Shown here piece by piece: positions 1 to 4,259 of a stretch of 6,440 bases of DNA (position 1 is the first letter of the stretch; each line of letters begins with the position of its first letter). Where the stretch lies: assembly GCA_903903765.1 (NCBI GenBank), contig CAIVAH010000111.1, positions 1 to 6,440 of the forward strand. Direction: 5' to 3'. The translations under genes were made by a program, and so were the position numbers. Origin of the DNA: an uncultured Methylococcaceae bacterium. Its GTDB lineage: Bacteria; Pseudomonadota; Gammaproteobacteria; Methylococcales; Methylomonadaceae. The notes under the pieces were generated by a model. It searched no databases, was not told the DNA's origin, and saw only the letters and a program-made list of their open reading frames with translations.

Positions 1-438
1 ATGATTATGGTAGGTCCTGGTACTGGTATTGCGCCCTTTAGAGCCTTTTTACAGGAAAGAGATTTCCGTAAAGCCAGTGGCAAGAATTGGCTATTTTTTG
101 GGGATAGAAACGCAGAAACCGATTATATCTATCGTGATGAATTAGAAGCTTATCAGGCCTCTGGTTTGTTAACCCGATTAGACTTGGCTTTCTCTCGAGA
201 TCAAGAAGCTAAAATTTATGTGCAAGACCGCATGATTGAGCAAGGCGCAGAGTTGTTTCGATGGTTAGAGCAGGGTGGTTATTTCTTTGTCTGTGGCGAT
301 GCTTATCGTATGGCTAAAGATGTTGATCAATCTTTACATAAGGTTATTGCTCAACACGGTAATTTATCAGATCAACAAGCGATTGATTACGTCAATCAGC
401 TCAAAAAAGATAAACGTTACGTTAGAGACGTTTATTAG
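1..438 (+). CDS. cysJ: CysJ, sulfite reductase (NADPH) flavoprotein subunit, C-terminal part
   Basis: This is the last 145 codons of the flavoprotein subunit of assimilatory sulfite reductase, which passes electrons from NADPH through FAD and FMN to the CysI hemoprotein for reduction of sulfite to sulfide in the cytoplasm. The piece is the NADP(H)-binding half of the ferredoxin-reductase-like module. Visible motifs in order are [12 protein letters not shown] (residues 5-16 of the fragment), [21 protein letters not shown], the [13 protein letters not shown] nucleotide-binding stretch, and the family-typical C-terminus RYVRDVY. The reading frame is open at base 1. The ATG there is internal, because the full protein is about 600 residues; the flavodoxin and FAD domains lie upstream of the window. 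It ends in TAG and is followed 33 bases later by a terminator, so it is the last gene of its transcript. A related diflavin reductase is possible but less likely given the C-terminus. Confidence 0.93.
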   Translation: MIMVGPGTGIAPFRAFLQERDFRKASGKNWLFFGDRNAETDYIYRDELEAYQASGLLTRLDLAFSRDQEAKIYVQDRMIEQGAELFRWLEQGGYFFVCGDAYRMAKDVDQSLHKVIAQHGNLSDQQAIDYVNQLKKDKRYVRDVY

Positions 439-470
439 TTTACATTGTTTTAATTTATAAATTCCCTTAC

Positions 471-510
471 AAACCCGAGTCGTTTTAAACGTCTTGGGTT
501 TTTCTTTTTT
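471..510 (+). terminator. Rho-independent terminator of cysJ
   Basis: A 15-base arm at 471-485 pairs with 487-501 with one T-T mismatch and one G-T wobble; the innermost T-A pairs would open to give a small loop. The 3' arm runs directly into a T-rich tract (501-510). It lies 33 bases after the cysJ stop. Confidence 0.85.
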
Positions 511-529
511 ACGCTATAAGCGTAATTTT
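509..529 (+). terminator. Second hairpin directly after the cysJ terminator
   Basis: TTACGCT (509-515) pairs perfectly with AGCGTAA (519-525) around a 3-base ATA loop, followed by TTTT. It begins inside the T-tract of the preceding terminator, so the two make a tandem pair. T-runs on one side and the matching A-run on the other mean it could also stop transcription from the right on the minus strand. Confidence 0.55.
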
Positions 530-1001
530 CAGTTTTATGCTTTTTAAATATTGTTCAAGTTTTTATGCTTCTGCGCTATATTTTATTAAGGTTACATTTT
601 TTATTTTTTAACAAAAATTAGTGATTCCTTGGCAGGTCTGTACGTTATTCTGTGGAAATGGACATGATTAAAAGTTGGTGTTTAATTTCAATGTCTTGTC
701 TTGCTTCTTGTTTAGGTGTGTTTACTTATAGGGATTGTAATGTAAATTTAACAAATAAATCAGTAGACTTTTTTTGGAAATATTGTATTCTAGTCACAAG
801 ATTAAAAGTTAATATACTTTTTTTATTAAGGCGGTTTTATTTCATAAATATTTATTTGGCTATTTCGATGGTTTTTATAAATAGACTGATATTTATTAAG
901 TATTAATTTGGAGTTTTAAAACTAAGGTTCTGCACTGTTGGGTCAGAAGATTTTATTGAATTTAGGGAGAATTCAAGTTATATTTGGGAAGATTATTAAT
1001 T
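530..1001. other. Very AT-rich stretch with no convincing gene
   Basis: No reading frame here has a recognisable protein, a good ribosome binding site or a normal residue composition; the longest one (652-906, +) translates to a Phe/Ile/Cys-rich sequence typical of random AT-rich DNA. The stretch contains the left copy of an imperfect repeat (629-656). Its right end (about 920-1001) should hold the upstream flank or left end of the IS630-type fragment, but I could not identify a terminal inverted repeat. It is probably a degenerate, insertion-scarred intergenic region. Confidence 0.5.
629..656 (+). repeat. Left copy of an imperfect direct repeat flanking the transposase fragment
   Basis: Bases 629-656 align with 1288-1316 with about 21 of 28 matches and one single-base gap; the best core is TACGT-AT-CTGT-GA. 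The two copies bracket the transposase fragment. Low-complexity AT-rich DNA makes chance similarity possible, and the match is far too diverged to be a fresh target-site duplication. Confidence 0.3.
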
Positions 1002-1286
1002 ATGAGACAAGTAAAAACAATTTCAGCAGAAGATAAATCAATTCTTGAGAAAATGAAAAGAAGTCATCCAAATTATCAGTCTAGAGTAAGGGCTCATGCT
1101 ATTTTATTAAGCTATGAGGGCTTGGGTGTGCAAGAACTATCAACGGTTTTTAGCGTGTGTCGGCAGACGACAACTCGCTGGCTAAGAGGTTGGGAAGAGC
1201 ATGGTGTAAATGCGCTCTATGATAAACCGCGAAGTGGTCGACCTAGAAACGTTTTAGCAAAAAGGAGTATTGATAAAACACAATAA
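1002..1286 (+). CDS. IS630-family transposase, N-terminal fragment (remnant)
   Basis: This 94-residue product matches the DNA-binding front end of IS630-family transposases. Residues 1-30 (MRQVKTISAEDKS then SHPNYQSRVRAHAILLS) and a helix-turn-helix at about 40-63 (LGVQELSTVFSVCRQTT) are typical, as is the proline/arginine linker DKPRSGRPR at 74-82. Family resemblance stops right after that linker; the final residues NVLAKRSIDKTQ look unrelated. The DDE catalytic domain that should follow (roughly another 200 residues) is absent, and a terminator lies only 66 bases downstream, so this is a deleted remnant that cannot catalyse transposition alone. I chose the ATG at 1002; an in-frame TTG at 984 would add six residues, and a GGGA-type site at 986-989 sits rather far upstream of the ATG. 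Some IS630 elements encode this part as a separate first ORF, but no second ORF is present here. Confidence 0.8.
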   Translation: MRQVKTISAEDKSILEKMKRSHPNYQSRVRAHAILLSYEGLGVQELSTVFSVCRQTTTRWLRGWEEHGVNALYDKPRSGRPRNVLAKRSIDKTQ

Positions 1287-1287
1287 T

Positions 1288-1316
1288 TTGACTGGTTTAA
1301 TACGTAATACTGTAGA
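1288..1316 (+). repeat. Right copy of the imperfect direct repeat
   Basis: Partner of 629-656 (about 21 of 28 matches with one gap). It starts two bases after the stop codon of the transposase fragment and may mark where an older element or duplication ended. Confidence 0.3.
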
Positions 1317-1351
1317 CTTTACAAAACTAACTGAAAAATAAACATACAAAG

Positions 1352-1386
1352 AAAGCCTTGAGAAAATTTAACACTCAAGGCTTTTT
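1352..1386. terminator. Bidirectional Rho-independent terminator
   Basis: AAAGCCTTGAG (1352-1362) and CTCAAGGCTTT (1374-1384) form a perfect 11-bp stem with an 11-base loop, ending in TTTTT on the plus strand. Read on the minus strand the same stem ends in a shorter CTTTCTTT tract, 20 bases after the stop codon of the NlpE-like gene. It most likely serves that gene and also insulates it from the transposase remnant. Confidence 0.85.
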
Positions 1387-1405
1387 ACTTTATAGGTTTG
1401 TTAAA

Positions 1406-1939
1406 TTAATGGATGTGCACTTCTCGAGTTTTCGCGCTATCACTTCTGTGTAAAGTATATTCTTCAGATTTACCTTTTGACATGGGTGAACCATCTGAAT
1501 TTAATAAAATCAGTGTACCTTCATCTTTTATGTCATATTGGCGTTTATTAATGTTGTCCTTAGAAGTCAATATGACTTTGTGAGTCTGTTCATTCCATTC
1601 GTATTTGCCTTTTTCGTAAGTTTCTTTAGAAGATTCTTTAGCTGGTTGCGTGACTAACAAGTAATTATTTTTTTGTTTAAGTGATAGTGTGGATTTGACT
1701 CCATTGCAGTCAGTACATGGCAGATACCCGTAAAACACCCCATGAAAGTCTAAGCTTTTATCAATTGGCTCGATATGGTTTGAGTGATCCATGTTTTTTT
1801 CAATATTTTTAACTCTTGCTTTAAGATATTTTTCTTGGGCAGTTAAATCTGTTGCCGCCATTAATTGGCTACTAGAAAACAATATTCCGAAAGAAATTAA
1901 GGTGAGTTTTTGGGGGAGTTTTTTATTCAATAGTACCAT
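1406..1939 (-). CDS. NlpE-family (copper-stress) exported protein without lipobox
   Basis: The 177-residue protein carries the N-terminal NlpE domain. The diagnostic stretch is at 67-87, with GYLPCTDCNGVKSTLSL containing a CxxC pair (C75, C78), followed by GKYEWNEQTHKVILTS and GTLILLNSDGSPM, the usual strand order. NlpE proteins sense surface adhesion and envelope or copper stress; E. coli NlpE is an outer-membrane lipoprotein activating Cpx. Here the first 29 residues are a signal peptide (hydrophobic LTLISFGILFSSS, cleavage likely after LMA or MAA) but there is no cysteine to acylate, so the mature protein should be soluble in the periplasm. Residues 31-50 are charged and helical. His residues 52, 55 and 66 and a terminal HIH could bind metal (inference). 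The start is supported by AGAGGA at 1947-1952, seven bases before the ATG. It has its own promoter and a terminator, so it is probably monocistronic. Confidence 0.82.
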   Translation of the reverse strand: MVLLNKKLPQKLTLISFGILFSSSQLMAATDLTAQEKYLKARVKNIEKNMDHSNHIEPIDKSLDFHGVFYGYLPCTDCNGVKSTLSLKQKNNYLLVTQPAKESSKETYEKGKYEWNEQTHKVILTSKDNINKRQYDIKDEGTLILLNSDGSPMSKGKSEEYTLHRSDSAKTREVHIH

Positions 1940-2004
1940 CGTGAAATCCTCTATTATTATTTTGGCTTTTTATAATGAAAGCTCTTAATGTTATTCCATT
2001 AATC

Positions 2005-2032
2005 AATATAACCTGAATATAAGCAGGGTCAA
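2005..2032 (-). promoter_or_regulatory. Sigma70-type promoter of the NlpE-like gene
   Basis: On the minus strand TTGACC (2027-2032) and TATATT (2005-2010) each match the consensus at five of six positions, with a 16-base spacer. Transcription would start near 1998, giving a leader of roughly 60 bases. I see no recognisable CueR-, CusR- or CpxR-type operator in it. Confidence 0.5.
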
Positions 2033-2076
2033 GTTAAGTCTATTACTGATTCTGCAGTATTAACATAACCTACTGG

Positions 2077-2421
2077 TCAAGCGTTGTAAACAGCTTTTGT
2101 AGTTCGGTAAAACCAAGCAGGTCTGCTTAAAATAATGATAAAAGCGATAACTGGAGTTACTGGTACCGGAGCTATATCGATAATAGATAAGCCCAGTAAG
2201 CATAGAAAACATTTCAATCGTAGTTGTTCATTTTGGCTGTGTGTAGTGTTGGTCATCGCTTTGTTTTGATAAAGCATCTCAGTAAGCCTTAAAAACCATT
2301 GCGGACGTTTAATAACGATAAACATGCCAAACAAACAACCCGGGGAGATAGGGCCAAAACCAATAACGGCAAAGACGCAAAAGACTAAAAGACACTTTAT
2401 TTGAGTAGAATTAATTGTCAT
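2077..2421 (-). CDS. Small membrane protein with two tandem 44-residue units
   Basis: I do not recognise a named family. The 114-residue product consists of two units of exactly equal length, residues 8-51 and 69-112, joined by a polar linker (QNKAMTNTTHSQNEQLR). Ungapped, they share about 13 of 44 positions, including the KC at the start, a proline in mid-unit, RPxWFxR near the end and a final Tyr. Each unit is a hydrophobic stretch interrupted by a proline-rich turn (GPISPG in the first, APVPVTP in the second) and ending in the basic-aromatic motif, as expected for a helical hairpin or re-entrant loop in the inner membrane. The layout loosely recalls PGPGW or DUF454 membrane proteins, but I cannot assign it to either. 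The start is uncertain: the ATG at 2421 and an in-frame TTG at 2451 (ten residues more) both lack a good Shine-Dalgarno. It is divergent from the SmbP-like gene. Confidence 0.7.
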   Translation of the reverse strand: MTINSTQIKCLLVFCVFAVIGFGPISPGCLFGMFIVIKRPQWFLRLTEMLYQNKAMTNTTHSQNEQLRLKCFLCLLGLSIIDIAPVPVTPVIAFIIILSRPAWFYRTTKAVYNA

Positions 2422-2441
2422 AACAAAGTTTGGGTTAAATT

Positions 2442-2453
2442 CGTTGATCAACG
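2442..2453. promoter_or_regulatory. Perfect 12-bp palindrome in the leader of the duplicated membrane protein gene
   Basis: CGTTGATCAACG is fully self-complementary. It lies between the predicted transcription start (near 2476, minus strand) and the ATG at 2421, and covers the alternative TTG start. It could be a repressor operator, but a 12-bp palindrome can also arise by chance. Confidence 0.3.
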
Positions 2454-2482
2454 TTTCATTATAAAACGCTATTGAGTTTCAT

Positions 2483-2511
2483 GTTATAGAGATTAAATTT
2501 TAACTTGTAAA
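2483..2511 (-). promoter_or_regulatory. Sigma70-type promoter of the duplicated membrane protein gene
   Basis: On the minus strand TTTACA (2506-2511) and TATAAC (2483-2488) each match the consensus at five of six positions with an ideal 17-base spacer. The start site would be near 2476, giving a leader of about 55 bases to the ATG at 2421 or 25 to the TTG at 2451. Confidence 0.55.
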
Positions 2512-2538
2512 AAAGATCGCGCAATGTTAAAAATAGTA

Positions 2539-2585
2539 TGTCGATTTTAGTTTAAGTGTGTTGTAAGACATGATTATTATCGACA
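2539..2585. repeat. 7-bp inverted repeat upstream of the SmbP-like gene
   Basis: TGTCGAT (2539-2545) and ATCGACA (2579-2585) are exact inverted copies 33 bases apart, just upstream of the ribosome binding site of the SmbP-like gene. They overlap a weak candidate promoter (TTTAAG 2551-2556, TATTAT 2575-2580, 18-base spacer), so they may be paired regulator half-sites or a chance match. Confidence 0.25.
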
Positions 2586-2614
2586 ATATTAATTATAATA
2601 ATGAGGAGAGAATA

Positions 2615-2950
2615 ATGAAAAAAACATCAGGTTTATTAATAAGTTTATTAGTCACTGCGAGCGCAGGTGTTTATGCTGAGTCAAATTTAGATGCGGCTTT
2701 AAAACATGCTGAGGCGGCGCTTGAAGAAGGTCATAAAAATAATGCTGCAAAGTTATCGTTGCATGCAAAAGGCGCTTTGGATAGTGCATTAACTGCATCT
2801 ATTGTAGCTAAAAGCATATCTAAAAATCATATTAACGCAGCTGCTCAAGTGCTCCAAAAAGCTATTGATGACTCAGCTTTAAATCAAGATGCGGCAGCAA
2901 CTAAAGATGTTGAAGAGGCTGTTAATCATTTAAAACAAGCTAAAAAATAA
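2615..2950 (+). CDS. SmbP-like small exported metal-binding protein
   Basis: The 111-residue product begins with a clear Sec signal peptide (KK, then hydrophobic residues 6-16, cleavage after VYA at 21). The mature 90 residues are almost entirely helical and Ala/Lys/Glu/His-rich, with the pattern of the SmbP family (small periplasmic copper-binding protein first described in Nitrosomonas): NLDAALKHAEAALEEG, then LHAKGALDSAL, a third helix around HINAAAQVLQKAI, and DVEEAVNHLKQAK at the C-terminus. Only five histidines remain (31, 40, 50, 72, 105), fewer than in SmbP proper, so metal capacity is probably reduced. The start at 2615 is fixed by GAGGAGAG at 2603-2610, four bases upstream; an in-frame ATG at 2570 has no such site and would bury the signal peptide. 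The gene is followed by a terminator and stands alone. Periplasmic copper or metal buffering is inferred from the family. Confidence 0.78.
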   Translation: MKKTSGLLISLLVTASAGVYAESNLDAALKHAEAALEEGHKNNAAKLSLHAKGALDSALTASIVAKSISKNHINAAAQVLQKAIDDSALNQDAAATKDVEEAVNHLKQAKK

Positions 2951-2961
2951 GTTTAGCTTAG

Positions 2962-2996
2962 AAAATTAGGTGGGTTGTATTGATCCACCTAGTTTT
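2962..2996 (+). terminator. Rho-independent terminator of the SmbP-like gene
   Basis: AAAATTAGGTGG (2962-2973) pairs with CCACCTAGTTTT (2985-2996) with one G-T wobble and an 11-base loop; the TTTT of the 3' arm acts as the uridine tract. It starts 12 bases after the stop codon. Confidence 0.7.
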
Positions 2997-3165
2997 GATG
3001 TTATTCCTAATGGGGAATTACTTCCATATAATTTATCAAAAAGTCTCAGTTCGTTTTTTTAAATAAGTAGAAGTTTTGATTGGTTTTGTATTTGATATTT
3101 CTTGTGCTTAACAAAAAAATCCGTAAACTGCCATAGTTGACAAAGAAAGATGAGGAATTTCTGTG

Positions 3166-3188
3166 TCAATATCCGATTGATTATCAAT
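3166..3188. promoter_or_regulatory. Cluster of TCAAT/ATTGA half-sites upstream of the microprotein gene
   Basis: TCAAT (3166-3170), ATTGA (3176-3180) and TCAAT (3184-3188) alternate in orientation. The last two make the 13-bp palindrome ATTGAT-T-ATCAAT at 3176-3188. A weak promoter could overlap it (TTGATT 3177-3182, TAAAAT 3202-3207, spacer of 19). This may be an operator for the gene at 3229, but it is short and AT-rich. Confidence 0.3.
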
Positions 3189-3228
3189 GGATGAATAACA
3201 ATAAAATATTAAATAATGAGGAGGTACT

Positions 3229-3381
3229 ATGTCTGAAGAAAATAAAGGCACGCCAACAGTCGAGTGTGTATTAAATTGGTTAAAGGTGACTGATGCATGG
3301 GTGATTGGAGGTTATCAAAACAAGTTTCCTAGATTGTATTATGCAATTTTAGGTTTAGTTTTAATACTCGTTATACTTTAG
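3229..3381 (+). CDS. 50-residue tail-anchored membrane microprotein
   Basis: I do not recognise this product, but it looks real. ATG at 3229 is preceded by GAGGAGGT (3218-3225), an almost perfect Shine-Dalgarno three bases upstream; the frame runs 50 codons to TAG and is followed at once by a strong hairpin. Residues 1-34 are polar to amphipathic (MSEENKGTPTVECVLNW, then LKVTDAWVIGGYQNKFPRL), with a single Cys at 13 and three aromatic residues. Residues 37-50 (YYAILGLVLILVIL) form one hydrophobic segment that ends exactly at the stop codon. That arrangement suggests a C-terminally anchored inner-membrane protein with its soluble part in the cytoplasm; at about 14 residues the segment is short for a full crossing unless PRLYY also contributes. 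Such microproteins often modulate a larger membrane partner, but none can be named here. The gene appears to be transcribed alone. Confidence 0.65.
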   Translation: MSEENKGTPTVECVLNWLKVTDAWVIGGYQNKFPRLYYAILGLVLILVIL

Positions 3382-3387
3382 TTTAAG

Positions 3388-3440
3388 CCCTAAACCATAT
3401 AGCTTCTGGAGCCTTTTATAAGGTTTCAGAAGTTTTAGGG
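3388..3440 (+). terminator. Nested-stem terminator of the microprotein gene
   Basis: An inner 13-bp stem (3403-3415 with 3420-3432, two G-T wobbles, 4-base loop) sits inside an outer 7-bp stem, CCCTAAA (3388-3394) with TTTAGGG (3434-3440). TTTT at 3433-3436 follows the inner stem. It begins six bases after the microprotein stop codon. Confidence 0.65.
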
Positions 3441-3443
3441 TAT

Positions 3444-3468
3444 AAAAAAGCCTACATAAAGTAGGCTT
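3444..3468 (-). terminator. Minus-strand Rho-independent terminator
   Basis: AAGCCTAC (3448-3455) and GTAGGCTT (3461-3468) form a perfect 8-bp stem with a 5-base loop. The A-run 3444-3449 gives TTTTTT immediately after the stem on the minus strand, so it stops leftward transcription; on the plus strand no U-tract follows. It lies back-to-back with the terminator of the microprotein gene. Confidence 0.75.
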
Positions 3469-3580
3469 CGTTGTGTTTATACTGCAACACATCGACTGCG
3501 CATGGTAGTGCAGTTTCAATATGGCGCGATTATTTTTATTATTATTCAGTTGAACTGATCGCTGTTCTCCCCCTCATATA

Positions 3581-3616
3581 CACTTAACAACACATCAACC
3601 CATACATTGTTAAGTG
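3581..3616. repeat. Perfect 10-bp inverted repeat
   Basis: CACTTAACAA (3581-3590) and TTGTTAAGTG (3607-3616) are exact reverse complements with a 16-base loop and no T-run on either side. It coincides with the predicted 5' end of the small-RNA candidate, where it would form a protective first hairpin. Confidence 0.6.
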
Positions 3617-3623
3617 AGGTTAA

Positions 3624-3652
3624 ATTCTATATTAAAAATTTGTGCTTGTCTA
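3624..3652 (-). promoter_or_regulatory. Orphan sigma70-type promoter pointing into the intergenic region
   Basis: On the minus strand TAGACA (3647-3652) and TAGAAT (3624-3629) each match the consensus at five of six positions with a 17-base spacer. No gene of usable size lies downstream before the next terminator, so it would drive a non-coding transcript. The -35 box abuts the T-tract of the preceding terminator. Confidence 0.5.
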
Positions 3653-3653
3653 T

Positions 3654-3677
3654 AAAAACTGCGTCAATTTGTCGCAG
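3654..3677 (-). terminator. Terminator of the MEKHLA-domain gene
   Basis: On the minus strand CTGCG (3677-3673) pairs with CGCAG (3663-3659) around a 9-base loop and is followed by TTTTT (3658-3654). The stem is short but GC-rich, and it lies 40 bases after the stop codon. Confidence 0.55.
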
Positions 3678-3716
3678 GAGGATTATTTAGTATTGGTTAA
3701 TTGTTCAATTAATATG

Positions 3717-4181
3717 TTAAATATAGGCCCATTCTGCGAAGCACGCAGCCTGGCCCTGATAAATTCCATTGTTAGTCAAATTCCATACTAGCGCGTTTTT
3801 AATCATAAAGCGTTTACCAGTTTTAGATATGCGTATACCTGCATAATTTTTGATGTAGCCTAACTCAGTTACTTGCGCTAAAAGTTTCTCTCTTTCAGCT
3901 TGATTTACGGGTTCCGCAGATAGTTTTGAAGGTGTTTGTGTAAAGTCTTCCCAACTAAATTCAAATAACGCTAAGGCTTTTAAGTTAGCGTAATTAAAAA
4001 TAGGGTTACTTTCTGCATTATGGCTTACTAAAGCAAAAGGCGCATGAAAGAGTTGGCGGGCTATTTCTACATCATTCTGACAGTTTTCCATTAAGTCTCT
4101 TGATAGTAAATGTTCATAACTATCACATAGTAACTTTACATGTTCTTGTTGAAAGTTATTAGTTACATCAGGGTAGTTCAT
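3717..4181 (-). CDS. MEKHLA-domain protein
   Basis: The 154-residue protein is almost wholly a MEKHLA domain, a PAS-related sensory module also found at the C-terminus of plant class III HD-Zip proteins and as free-standing proteins in bacteria. Motifs in order are HVKLLCDSYEHLLSRDL (14-30), LFHAPFALVSHNA (44-56), NPIFNYAN with ALALFE (59-73), the TPSKLSAEP loop (83-91), GIRISKTGKRFMIKNA (115-130), VWNL (132-135) and YQGQAACFAEW (141-151). There is no signal peptide or membrane segment, so it is cytoplasmic. Its ligand and role are unknown; binding a small molecule or acting as a redox or light sensor is inference from the PAS relationship. No clear Shine-Dalgarno precedes the ATG. It follows the haloperoxidase gene by 78 bases on the same strand with no visible terminator or good promoter between them, so co-transcription is plausible. 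Confidence 0.88.
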   Translation of the reverse strand: MNYPDVTNNFQQEHVKLLCDSYEHLLSRDLMENCQNDVEIARQLFHAPFALVSHNAESNPIFNYANLKALALFEFSWEDFTQTPSKLSAEPVNQAEREKLLAQVTELGYIKNYAGIRISKTGKRFMIKNALVWNLTNNGIYQGQAACFAEWAYI

Positions 4182-4259
4182 CGCAATTCTAGTTAAATGC
4201 TTAGTTTAAGTTGGCTAGGGGTATTTTAATAAACTGGCTTCGCTTGTGGATATACGAAT

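Larger units (their letters stand above)
3444..3618 (-). ncRNA. Candidate small RNA with its own promoter and terminator
   Basis: On the minus strand a well-spaced promoter (3624-3652) should start transcription near 3617, and a strong terminator ends at 3444, giving an RNA of about 170-175 bases. It would open with a perfect 10-bp hairpin (3607-3616 with 3581-3590), continue with a purine-rich single-stranded stretch containing AGGGGGAG, then a GCGAT/ATCGC helix enclosing a TCAGTT-AACTGA hairpin, an AT-rich spacer, an ACTGC/GCAGT hairpin and finally the terminator stem. The only reading frames inside are tiny (7-11 codons), none with a well-placed ribosome binding site. I do not recognise a known RNA family. 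It could instead be a long 3' tail of the MEKHLA gene, but a separate terminator stands before it. The call rests on signals, not on conservation. Confidence 0.42.

Noticed and set aside
275..460. Reading frame inside the end of cysJ
   Set aside because: Overlaps cysJ in another frame and has no features of its own.
652..906. 84-codon plus-strand reading frame
   Set aside because: No ribosome binding site, composition dominated by Phe, Ile, Leu and Cys as expected from AT-rich DNA, and no domain or convincing membrane topology.
1270..1341. Short frame starting TTG after an AAGGAG site, 23 codons
   Set aside because: Very short, overlaps the end of the transposase fragment, non-ATG start and no recognisable product; the purine run is probably coincidental.
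1791..1988. Plus-strand frame opposite the NlpE-like gene start
   Set aside because: Antisense to the signal peptide and leader of a well-supported gene; its hydrophobic look comes from that overlap.
2570..2614. Upstream ATG extending the SmbP-like protein by 15 residues
   Set aside because: It has no Shine-Dalgarno and would put a polar stretch ahead of a clean signal peptide, whereas the ATG at 2615 has GAGGAGAG in place.
3137..3142. Perfect TTGACA -35 box
   Set aside because: No -10-like hexamer lies 16-18 bases downstream.
3581..3616. Integron attC-like core pair (ACTTAAC ... GTTAAGT fits RYYYAAC/GTTRRRY)
   Set aside because: The whole structure is only about 36 bases, lacks the inner L boxes and extrahelical bases of attC sites, and no integrase or cassette array is present; a perfect stem is also atypical.
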